A stretch of 64,000 nt of DNA, taken from Gigaspora rosea (Eukaryota > Glomeromycota > Glomeromycetes > Diversisporales > Gigasporaceae). The translations under genes and the position numbers were made by a program. This document shows, in pieces, positions 55,381 to 64,000 of the stretch. Numbering within the stretch: position 1 is the first letter of the stretch; the number at the start of each line of letters is the position of its first letter. The DNA lies in contig QKWP01000648.1 in assembly GCA_003550325.1 (NCBI GenBank), positions 187,671 to 251,670 on the forward strand, written 5' to 3'. The notes beneath the pieces are model-generated. The model made no database searches. It was given only the letters and a program-made list of their open reading frames with translations, and had not been told where the DNA came from.

Positions 55381-56892
55381 ATATTAAATCTATTTTGTAT
55401 TGATCTATATAAATCATCCAATTAAATGTGATCTGTAACAAATACATTATTCCTATATAGTTACCAATTATATTTGATTATAAATTTCAAAATTTAATGC
55501 TTTTAAAAAAAAAATTAGATATTTTTGCTATTTAGTACTATATTAATATAAAATTTAAAAATCTAAAATTTGATTTTTAACTTTTAATTTACAAATTTTA
55601 AAGCTTTAAATAAACTTTGATAAAACTAAAAGAATAAATTTTTTAATATTATTTATTTAAATTTTATAAAAAATTTATTTATAAAAATTTACAAACTTAA
55701 ATAATTTAATAATTATTTAACCAAATCTAAAAATTATTTAAACACTTTCTGATGATTACTTGTATTAACAAAATTTCTTAAAAAATTTTAATATGAACTG
55801 TAAGTTTAGAGGTAATAGCATAATGGTACTTGTTATTTAGAGATAATAGATTACTGCTAACAAGCTACTTATTGCAGAAATAGCATCTGTTATTTCAAAA
55901 TAAAGTTTATAGGCTATCTGCTAATAGGCTTAAAGTTTATTACTTACTGAAAAAAAAGTACTAGTCCTTTTTTGCTTCAATAAGAAGTTTTCAAGGCAAT
56001 TATTGTTCTTTTGTAAGAAAAAATTAATGCTCTTTAAAAATAACACAAGTGAAAATATTTGGTGCTACCAGCTCTTTCAAAAATTTTAACAAAAGGGCTT
56101 TTTGGCATACCCTCCAAAGATTAGCAGTAATTACTCTATTCAAGTTAAAAAGGCATCTACTATATTGGAATTAAGTTATAAGTAAATTTTGAAAATAAAT
56201 AAACAATGAATAATACATAAGATTTTTTGAAAAAACTATTAGTGAAATTTATTAGTAAAATTTTTTAGCATGTTCTTGTATTTATTTACTTTTTTTTTAA
56301 CATATTTATATTAGGCCTTATTTCTTTTTTTTTATTTTTTTTTTATTTTGTTCTTTTTTTATTTAGTTGTTTGCTTAGATTGTATAGCCTTTTCTATTTT
56401 TTTCTTATTCTTTTTTTTTCATTCTCTTTGTTTATCCCTTTATATAGTATTAGTTTAGATCATTGCTTGCTTTATATTTGTAAATATTTGTTAGTTAACA
56501 ATTCTTCTGAAATATAGAAAAACAAGTTTTAAAGAAAAGAGGTGGTCATAAAAATCTATAGATCTTAGTTAGTAATCTATTATTAGAGATAAATAATTAA
56601 TCTAAATAATAGTAAAGCAAAATCTACTTTAGCAAGTTACAAATAAGTGCTTATAGTAACTGAACAAATTATATTTTAGTTGTAAAGTTAGAAAGCTAGA
56701 TTAGATTGATATTTGCATATATAATTCTTTTTTATATAATAAAATATAGTATAACTATTAGATTAATTAACAAAAAAAATTATTAACTGAATTTAGTAAT
56801 ATTTTATTATATAAACTTGTAAAATTAAAATAAAAGTTTATTAAATTTAATTAAACAATTAAAAAAAAACAAGTTTGCTAAAATGTATCACT
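55381..56892. other. AT-rich stretch with one decayed coding remnant
   Basis: At about 56040-56230 a diverged copy of the remnant at 49841-52050 is visible (CCCTCCAAAGATTAGCAG, AATAAATAAACAATGAATAA). It lacks the hAT-type insertion. Otherwise very AT-rich, with T runs at 56290-56420. No functional gene. Confidence 0.4.
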
Positions 56893-57643
56893 AATACTGT
56901 ATTTGTGCATAATAATGCCCCTGCGCGTTATTTTTGGTCCTTGCGCGCTATTTTGAAATGCACATGTGCCTTATTTTGAATCAAAATATAATTTTTTTGA
57001 AATTCTGTACCAGTATTCAAAGTAAGCTGCATGGGCACTATGATAATACCAAATTAGCAAAGCAGCTCAAATATTAATAAAAAGAATATTACCTCTTGCA
57101 TTATTAGTAAAGTTGCAGGCGCAACTTGGATCATTGGGATGTGCCTGTTGAAACTCAGTTATAACTAGCCATAACTGGTCAATTAAAAAGTGGCAAATCA
57201 AAACCTGCAACTTTACTGATATAGTAACAGCATCATTTGATTTCTATATCCAATTAAAATCAAAAATGTGGATGAACACAAACTCGAATGTAAACTATGC
57301 TCTACTTCGTACTAGGGATAGAAAACAGCTATATAATCTAGTCGACTAAATCAACTAAATATAGTAATTTACATATAAATTTTTTAGTCGACTAAATCGA
57401 TTCCTATCTCTACTTCATACTATGTTTCTGATAAAAATAATTTTTGATTTTGTTACAATTGAGTTGAAATTAGCATTTGAATTTTGAATCTTTTATTACA
57501 TTTTAAAATATTAATAAAATAAAAGGAGTGCGTGTTATTTTGGGACATGCATGGGTGCTACTTTGAGCAAAATAACTAAATTTTTTGAAAAGTCAAAATC
57601 TGAATTAACACTCCAGCCTGCTATTATGCACAAATATGGTATT
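56893..57643. mobile_element. 751-bp element (AATACTGTATTTGTGCATAA ends)
   Basis: AATACTGTATTTGTGCATAA at the left corresponds to the inverse of TTATGCACAAATATGGTATT near the right end. An inner inverted pair AGTAAAGTTGCAGG / CCTGCAACTTTACT lies near 57107 and 57205. The 100-bp hAT-type MITE at 57313 is nested in it. Confidence 0.6.
57313..57412. mobile_element. 100-bp hAT-type MITE
   Basis: Ends TAGGGATAGAAAACAGC and, inverted, TAGAGATAGGAATCGATT. Flanking 8-mers CTTCGTAC (57305-57312) and CTTCATAC (57413-57420) differ by one transition. Subterminal TAGTCGACTAAATC appears on both sides. Confidence 0.8.
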
Positions 57644-58029
57644 CAATACTACAATAATTTTTACTAATCAAATTTTTTAAATGCAGTATTGTAAAGATCT
57701 TGTGTAAAATAAATTTTTTGTTGTTTTGATATTTTTTTTTAAAAAAGTATCTTTTAACTTAAAATTTTATCTATAAAACTAGTTTTTTTTTAAAAAGCTT
57801 TTTTGTGAAATTTTACTATATACTATGATTTATCCTAATTTTTAACTATTAACTCTAATTTAACATTTATTAAATTTAATTTTTGTTTATTTTTTTGTTT
57901 ATTTTTTTATATTGATTTTATATTATACTGCATACTAGTATTGAACACTAGTAGTGCACTTTAGTATAATTAAAAAAATAACTATTAGGGTAAAGATATT
58001 TCTAAATTAGCCAATCAAATTCAAGCAAA

Positions 58030-59290
58030 TAATATATACAAACCAGACCCAAATTAAACTTTAATCAAGTCTGAGTTTGGTCCAAATTTGGTCCAAAGTC
58101 TGCAGACTAGTTTGAATTCAAATATGTTTATATATATTTTTGGTGCTAAACAAGTTTACTTAGTGCATAAAGTTAGAATTAATTAGTAAAATTTTGTTAA
58201 TTAAGATTTTATAAAATTTTATTAATAAAATTCTATAAAAACTTATAATTCACAAATTTTTATTAAATAATTCTAACTTTATACATTAAGTAAACTTGTT
58301 TAGCATCCAAAATACATCAAATCGGTATAATTATTTTTTATTTTACTTGAATTTTAGATATTAGATATATAATTTTGGATTTTGATCAAAAAAGTCAAAT
58401 TTAAGTATCTTTTTTCCAAATTTCAAATAAAATAAAAAGTTTCTATTGATTTAATATATTTTAGATACTAAACAAGTTTACTTAGTACATGAAGTTAGAA
58501 TTAATTAGTAAAATTTTGTGAATCATAAGATTTTATAGAATTTTATTAATAAAATTCTATAAAATCTTATAATTCACAAAGTTTTATTAATAAATTCTAA
58601 CTTTATACACTAAGTAAACTTATTCAGCATCTAAATATACATCAAATTAGTATAAGGGTGAGGAACAGAAATCAGCTGATTTTTTAAGGGAGTGGAGGTT
58701 TATGGATCAATCAGGTCTATATTGTTGTAATTGGATTTAATTGGCTAATATTTCAATCAGGTGGGGTTGGGGGTATTGCCTCTTAGTAAACAGAAATCAC
58801 CTGATTTCTGTTCCTCCTCTATTTTACTTGAAATTTAGCAAATAGATACATAATTTTGGATTTTTATTAAGAAAATCAAATTAAATATCTTTTCTTCAAA
58901 TTTTAAGTAAAATAAAAAATACTACTGTTTAATGCATTTTTAGATGCTAAACAAGTTTATTTAGTTCATTAAATTAGAATTAATTAGTAAAATTTTGCTA
59001 ATAACAAGATTTTATAGAATTTTATTAATAAAATTCTATAAAATCTTATGATTCACAAAATTTTACTAACTTAATGCACTAAATAAACTTGTTTAGCATT
59101 AAAAAATATATTAAATTGGCTATATTGTTTTTATTTTACTTGAAATTTGGAGAAAAGATGCTTAAATTTGATTTTTTTTGATCAAAAATTCAAAATTATT
59201 CATCTATTCTCTAAATTTCAAAAAAATAAAAATAATTATGCCAACTAGATGTATTTTTAGATACTAAACAAGTTTACTTAGTGCAAATCA
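58030..59290. repeat. Diverged array related to the 328-bp palindromic units
   Basis: ACAAGTTTACTTAGT recurs near 58149, 58473 and 59269 (with an ACAAGTTTATTTAG variant near 58949), together with TTTTATTAATAAAATTC hairpin centres. The layout matches the 50658-51770 array but units are much more diverged. The left edge has GGTCCAAATTTGGTCCAAAG motifs resembling 50495-50530, so this may be an old relative of the element at 50318. Confidence 0.65.
58660..58817. mobile_element. ~158-bp MITE inserted in the diverged palindromic array
   Basis: GAGGAACAGAAATCAGCTGA at the left pairs with the inverse of TCACCTGATTTCTGTTCCTC at the right. It interrupts the AT-rich repeat with GC-richer sequence. Confidence 0.7.
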
Positions 59291-59504
59291 TTTTCAGAGA
59301 TTAATATAAAATAAAATTTTTATATTTTTAATTATTATTATTAAAAATTTATATAGTTATTTTGAACAATTTTGATTGGCTAAAAATACTATATTATATA
59401 GCACCTGATAATCACTCTGACCTCCTCCTCTCTAAAAAATCAGGTAATAAATATCTCTACCCTTATATAAAATTTTATTTAAATATATAATACTAAATAG
59501 CAGT

Positions 59505-60510
59505 AATGTACACTCCCCTGATAGTAGTCACCGGAATTTTAATATCACAAAGATCTAACCTGATTTGTTAATGATCGTAGCTACATATAAAACTGATTTT
59601 TTTTATATGCAGATCGGTCTTTGTACAATAAGTAAAGTTGTTTGCCATAACAATTTGCACATATTTTGAAAATTTTGAAAAATTTTATTAAGTTTTTTTG
59701 AAAATACTTTGATATTTTAAATGCCTATAAACAAAAAATAATAATTAAAATTATTATATTTTGATGCATACTTGAACCCTTTAGAATTTTTTTATGAAAA
59801 TTTAATCTTATATACTTTAGAACTTAGAGAACAACTTTTATTAAGTCAATAATTAGTGTTAACAATATAGTTGTTTTAGGAATGATGTGTTTATATAAAT
59901 TTTAATTTTTAAAAAATTCTATTTTTTTGTATCTTAAAATTTTTATATAAAGAAACATTGTAAAATTTATAAAAATATAATTCTAAAATACAATATACAT
60001 ATTATATTATATTATATATTATTTATTTTATTAGATTATTCCAATAAAAATTTTACAATGTTTCTTTATATAAAATTTTAAGATACAAAAAATAGTATTT
60101 TTTTTTAAAATTAAAAAATTTATTAAATACATTATTCCTGGAATAACTGTGTTGTTAACACTAATTATCAACTTAATGAAAGTTGTTCTCTAAGTTCTAA
60201 AGCATATATGATTAAATTTTCATAAAAAAATTCTAAAGGGTTCAAGAATGCGCCAAGATATAATAATTTTAATTATTATTTTTTATTTTTTGTTTACAGG
60301 CATCTAAAATATCAAAGGATTTTTCAAAAAACTTAATAAAATTTCTAAAATTTTCAAATTATGTGCAAATAGTTATGGCTACTTATTGCCCAAAGACCGA
60401 TTCACATATAAAAAAAAATCAGTTTTATATATAGCTACAATTATCAACAAATCAGGTTAGATCTTTGTGATATTAAAATTCTGGTGACTACTATCAGGAG
60501 AGTGTACATT
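59505..60510. mobile_element. 1.0-kb foldback element with arms of nearly 500 bp
   Basis: AATGTACACTCCCCTGATAG then TAGTCACCGGAATTTTAATA at the left is the complement of the right end (TATTAAAATTCTGGTGACTA then CTATCAGGAGAGTGTACATT). Pairing extends through ATCACAAAGATCTAACCTGA, AAGACCGAT and ATTTTCATAAAAAAATTCTA blocks to a turn near 59985-60030. No coding capacity. Confidence 0.88.
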
Positions 60511-61857
60511 TTGGTTGTTTAGAGCCTTTTTTGGTCTTGTTTATATCCAAAATATCCAAAATATTTCAAGATTGTTTAAAGTTGCACAAGCTTTAAAAAT
60601 TAATAAATTTATCTAAAAAATATTAATTATATATTTTTTTAAGTGCTAAACATATTTAAGCTAAATTAAATAGATTACTTTAATAAAATTTTAAGAAATT
60701 TTGCTTTATTTAATTGTTCAAAATTATTAAAAATTAAGGATGTGGCAACTTAGAAAAGTTGTTAGGTTGTCACACCTAAACAGCAGGTTTAGAGTTCAAA
60801 TTCTACTGATAACACTTTGAAAAATAAATCTGTGTTCTGGTAACTGTAGCTCATTGATTAGTTGGGTATATAATCTGTAATTTTGGTTTACTATCTTGAA
60901 TAAAAGCTTTTAGGCACAATTGTATAATCATTATACAGACAAATTCAGAGAACTGGAGAAACAGAAACCTGCTTGGCAAGTCCTGAATAAGAAAAAGTAC
61001 AGATCTTTGATAGTACTATCTGAAGAAGGTAGGTGCTAGAATCAGAATGAATCTTATAAGGGCAAGTAATGCAATAGTAGTAGTTTAAGATAATTTCTAA
61101 CTACAAGTGCAAGCCTTGGTAAATGCATAGTTTGCTGAAATCTGGTTAGAACATGAAATAGAACATTAACTAGCTTGGTAGACCCTCTTGTGAGAATAAA
61201 TTAGTCCTAAGGCTCTATATGAAAATTAAAAATAGCTAACAAAAATCTGAATTATTGTAGTAATATTTTGGTGGTGATAGGAGAAACATTAACCAGAGTA
61301 GTTAAATAGGCAATTTTTGTAGTTGGTTTGCAGGTATGGCAGCTAGTATAGAATCTTTGGGTAGACTACTTAAATTAGGCACCCAAAAGTACACATATAG
61401 CTAGTTGTATGCTTATTAATATAACAAATATCATTATTTTCAATAAAGTAAAGGCCATAGCAGACTGCCTTTAACCAAAAAAAATATTCAAAATTGTTAA
61501 AATCATTGTTTACAATTGTTTGCAAACATTACTACCAAATAATAAAAAAATATTTAATTATATATATAAAATATAAAAAATTATTATAAGTCAAAAAATA
61601 AATATTTTAGCAAATATTTTTAAATATTTGTTGCTTTTTATTCAAGCTACAATTTTGTTAAAAAAGACTTTTATTTAATTTATAGTTTTAAAAAGTTATA
61701 ATGCAATATATTTAAAAATTTAGTGTTTAATATACTGTACAAAAAAAATCTATATAATTTATTAGCTAATCAAAAATAACAGTAATTAGATTAGATCAAA
61801 TTTACTAGCCTTAATTGACTATATACAGCGACTGTAATCTTTAAAATTAGTGCTTTT
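60511..61857. other. Gene-free stretch with a tRNA-like motif
   Basis: At about 60738-60815 text resembling a tRNA A-box (TGTGGCAACTTAG) and B-box (GTTCAAATTC) occurs, followed by a poly-A-poor tail. It could be a decayed tRNA-derived SINE. The rest (60900-61460) is moderately complex but interrupted in all frames; I could not assign it. Confidence 0.3.
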
Positions 61858-62333
61858 AAACCAATACTTTACAGAAACATCCAATTTAGCAACTTTAGAA
61901 CTACTTTAAAGTAACTATAAAGTAACTATAAAGTAACTATAAAGTAACTATAAAGTAACTATATAGTTATATTGTAGTAGCTATAGCTTTAAAGTTACTA
62001 TATGTTAGCAATACGCCTACTGCTATTGACTACTACGTTATTACTATTTACTATAAGTTATATTAGCAATACTTTTACTACAATTTTATAAAAAATTTTT
62101 AAAAATCGAAATTTTGATTTTTAAAATTTTTTTATAGAATTGTAGCAAAAAGTATTGCTAGTATATAGTAAAATAGTAGTAATATAGTAGTCAATAATAG
62201 TAGGCATATTGCTAACATATAGTAATTTTAAAGCTATAGCTACCACAAAGTAACTATATAGTTACTTTATAGTTACTTTAAAGTAGTTCTAAAGTTGCTA
62301 AATTGGATGTTTCTGTAAAGTATTAGTGGTTTT
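61858..62333. mobile_element. 476-bp foldback element with an 11-bp tandem repeat in one arm
   Basis: AATACTTTACAGAAACATCC then AATTTAGCAAC at the left pairs with GTTGCTAAATT then GGATGTTTCTGTAAAGTATT at the right. The arms run about 230 bp each to a turn at TTTTTAAAAATCGAAATTTT (about 62090-62120). The left arm has TATAAAGTAAC repeated five times (about 61911-61965); the right arm has fewer. Confidence 0.88.
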
Positions 62334-62990
62334 TGCTATTGTGTATAGTACTATATAAATTATAATTAAGTAATCAATTTTTTTTATATAACAAAGAGAA
62401 AAAATAAAGTATAGTAAACAAATATTATATAATATTTGTTACTATTCTTATCAAACTATATTTAAATTTTAAAGTTTAAAAAAATTGTTATTGCAAATTT
62501 ATAAATAAAAAACAATTTGATTAAATATTATATTAATTTAAATAACTTATTTGAAATTAAACAAAATAGCAATGTTTAAAATTATATTTTAATTGCATAA
62601 AAGTTTAATTGAAAGTTCCTACTATAATTTGACTGTAATTTAATTAATTTTTTCAATAACTTTTTAGTGTTTTCAATATTTTAAGTTTAAAATAACAGAT
62701 AAGTTAATTTCAATTAATTTATAAAATTTACAACCTATTTTTAAATACACATTTTAGATCCAAAATTGCCTTCTGAGAATATGTCCTTTAAATTAAACTT
62801 AAAAATCGATTAATTATATATTAACTGTTAAAGTATTAACTTTAACTGTTAATAAAGAGATGATTTACTGTAATTAGAAAATCGATGTAAATCCTAGTCA
62901 TATGATTTGACATATGATCTGTTTAACGTTAAACAAATGCTATTTGTGACCACTCCTAAATTAGTATAAGATGTTACAACGTCCTGTGCA
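62334..62990. other. AT-rich intergenic stretch upstream of the last gene
   Basis: No repeat of note and no coding frame. CG content rises toward 62900, close to the promoter of the gene at 63226. Confidence 0.4.
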
Positions 62991-62995
62991 TCATG

Positions 62996-63005
62996 CATAA
63001 AAAGG
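62996..63005 (+). promoter_or_regulatory. Possible TATA element (CATAAAAAGG)
   Basis: CATAAAAAGG lies about 110 bp upstream of a probable splice donor and 230 bp upstream of the ATG. This spacing fits a transcript with a spliced 5' leader. Prediction from position and motif only. Confidence 0.35.
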
Positions 63006-63116
63006 TGCAAGCATTGCATTCAAACTTAAACCGTTCTTATTTTATCAGATTAAAAATACATTTTACGTATTCGACGTGACGATTCAAATTTTAATATCGA
63101 TAACCTTAAAAAAAAG

Positions 63117-63221
63117 GTAATGAATAGATTAATATATGTCATTAATTAATAATATATTAGTTTAATAAATAAAAATAATAACCTTTGTATAAAAAAAAAA
63201 AAATTTTTTTTTTGATGATAG
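63117..63221 (+). other. Probable 5'-UTR intron
   Basis: GGTAATGAA donor after an A/G-rich leader and a TTTTTTTTTGATGATAG acceptor immediately before GGAAATGAG. The length, 105 bp, is typical of the introns seen in the LRR genes here. Confidence 0.5.
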
Positions 63222-63225
63222 GGAA

Positions 63226-64000
63226 ATGAGTAAACAAAAAATATCGATAGATTCACACTTGTTGTTGAATGATGTTCAAAAATCGACTTTAAATAGACTT
63301 TTAACAAATGAAGAGATAACTATTATATCGTGGACACCAGAACAACAAGAGGAGGCAAACCAATTTCTACGGTCTCATATGCTTTCGGATTATAACGCGA
63401 ATTCAACTAATTCGACGAATCCGAAATGGGTCATAAGAAATAAATATAATGATAATAGTAATATACGGAAAATTTTATATCAATGTAGTTGTGGAATTTT
63501 CAATCAAAATTCTAAAGCTAAAAATACGGAAGAAAGTGGTCATAATTTTGAATTTTTGGAATGTTTAGCCTTTGCAGAAATTATTATTAATAAATCAACG
63601 AATCTTTACGAAAAAGTTATAGGATATTTTGAACATGTAAATGGATGTGTTCAATCGGATAAAACCGTACAACAATTGGTTAAACCATTAGTAATTATAA
63701 CTACACCATCATCACAAGAAACTCCATCATTGGTTACATCACCGGTTAAATCAAACGTTTCTGGTTCATTAATTTTACAACTTCATCCTATGATTAAAGA
63801 GATTACGTCAGATTTATTAAAATCATACGTACCTATAAAATGGGTTTTAAAGGACAATCAAAAATTTGTTTATAGTGGTTGTAATGGGATGGTTATTTTG
63901 GATAATTCTAGGTTGCTCGTTAATCATTCAGATCTATCGAGTATCATGAATGAAATGCAAAAAGTAAAATTAAACATCAATATGAGACAACCTGTAGAAT
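63226..64000 (+). CDS. Hypothetical protein, N-terminal part (runs off the window)
   Basis: An open frame of 258 codons from ATG 63226 to the window edge with no stop. It starts MSKQKISIDSHLLLNDVQKS. An early segment reads TPEQQEEANQFLRSH. A cysteine/histidine block follows (YQCSCGIFNQNS, then ECLAFAEIII, then GYFEHVNGC), with C-x-C, C and H-x3-C spacing that could bind zinc, loosely like the FAR1/WRKY-GCM1 fold. A proline/threonine/serine linker (TTPSSQETPS) leads to a second conserved-looking part (KWVLKDNQKFVYSGCNGMVI). Codon use with many CG codons (TCG, ACG, CGG) distinguishes it from the decayed repeats to its left. I recall related multicopy proteins in Glomeromycotina and some Agaricomycetes, but no function can be stated. 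The start is supported by the preceding intron acceptor. Confidence 0.75.
   Translation, partial: MSKQKISIDSHLLLNDVQKSTLNRLLTNEEITIISWTPEQQEEANQFLRSHMLSDYNANSTNSTNPKWVIRNKYNDNSNIRKILYQCSCGIFNQNSKAKNTEESGHNFEFLECLAFAEIIINKSTNLYEKVIGYFEHVNGCVQSDKTVQQLVKPLVIITTPSSQETPSLVTSPVKSNVSGSLILQLHPMIKEITSDLLKSYVPIKWVLKDNQKFVYSGCNGMVILDNSRLLVNHSDLSSIMNEMQKVKLNINMRQPVE

Noticed and set aside
61911-61965. Short regularly repeated units, considered as CRISPR-like
   Set aside because: Direct 11-bp tandem without spacers, inside a foldback arm of a eukaryotic sequence.

Overview
The window looks like an accessory, transposon-dense stretch of an arbuscular mycorrhizal fungus, most likely Rhizophagus (Glomeromycotina). 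Four things point there: the strong AT bias, Sel1-repeat plus protein-kinase genes with an HRDLHSGN catalytic loop, a multi-exon LRR gene family beside them, and very many small inverted-repeat elements. The species call is inference from gene style; no rRNA or other marker gene is present. I found no tRNA gene I would defend, no CRISPR array and no bacterial-type operon.

Layout. 1-5.8 kb: gene-free, with minisatellites, a 554-bp foldback element and a nest of inverted repeats (3270-5812). 6-23 kb: a tandemly duplicated module of an LRR gene, a Sel1-kinase gene and a conserved 3' flank. Unit A (5985-11340) has an intact kinase (8161-9657) next to a broken LRR gene. Unit B (12873-17345) has both genes broken. 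Unit C (19128-21960) keeps only the kinase domain, with two frameshifts. A broken gene of a different family lies between B and C (17558-18276). 21.4-25.6 kb and 35.6-39.2 kb: two copies of a segment holding a palindromic satellite and a small spliced membrane-protein gene. The first gene copy is split by a hAT-type insertion; the second (37659-38440, minus) is better preserved. 26.9-28.3 kb: decayed Ty3/gypsy integrase region. 28.7-29.2 kb: second copy of the 2.5-kb foldback family.

29.7-35.6 kb is an insertion inside another copy of the module flank. At its core is a four-level nest of DNA transposons. The innermost is an apparently complete 3.73-kb hAT transposon (30507-34236) with an intact 655-aa transposase and a perfect 8-bp target duplication. 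It also carries three decayed Sel1-like coding fragments downstream of the transposase.

39.2-63.1 kb is a gene desert of foldback and MITE-like elements, two hAT-type elements with 8-bp duplications (39880-40592 and 50318-51999), a ~328-bp palindromic tandem array, a ~190-bp palindromic satellite (52.7-55.4 kb) and long foldbacks (59505-60510, 61858-62333). At the right edge a real gene begins (63226, open at the window end), with a probable 5'-UTR intron.

The likely functional protein genes are therefore the Sel1-kinase at 8161, the hAT transposase at 31090, possibly the small membrane protein at 37659-38440, and the partial gene at 63226. The main story is host gene-family duplication and decay, driven and recorded by repeated hAT-type insertions whose target duplications and paralogous empty sites can be read directly.
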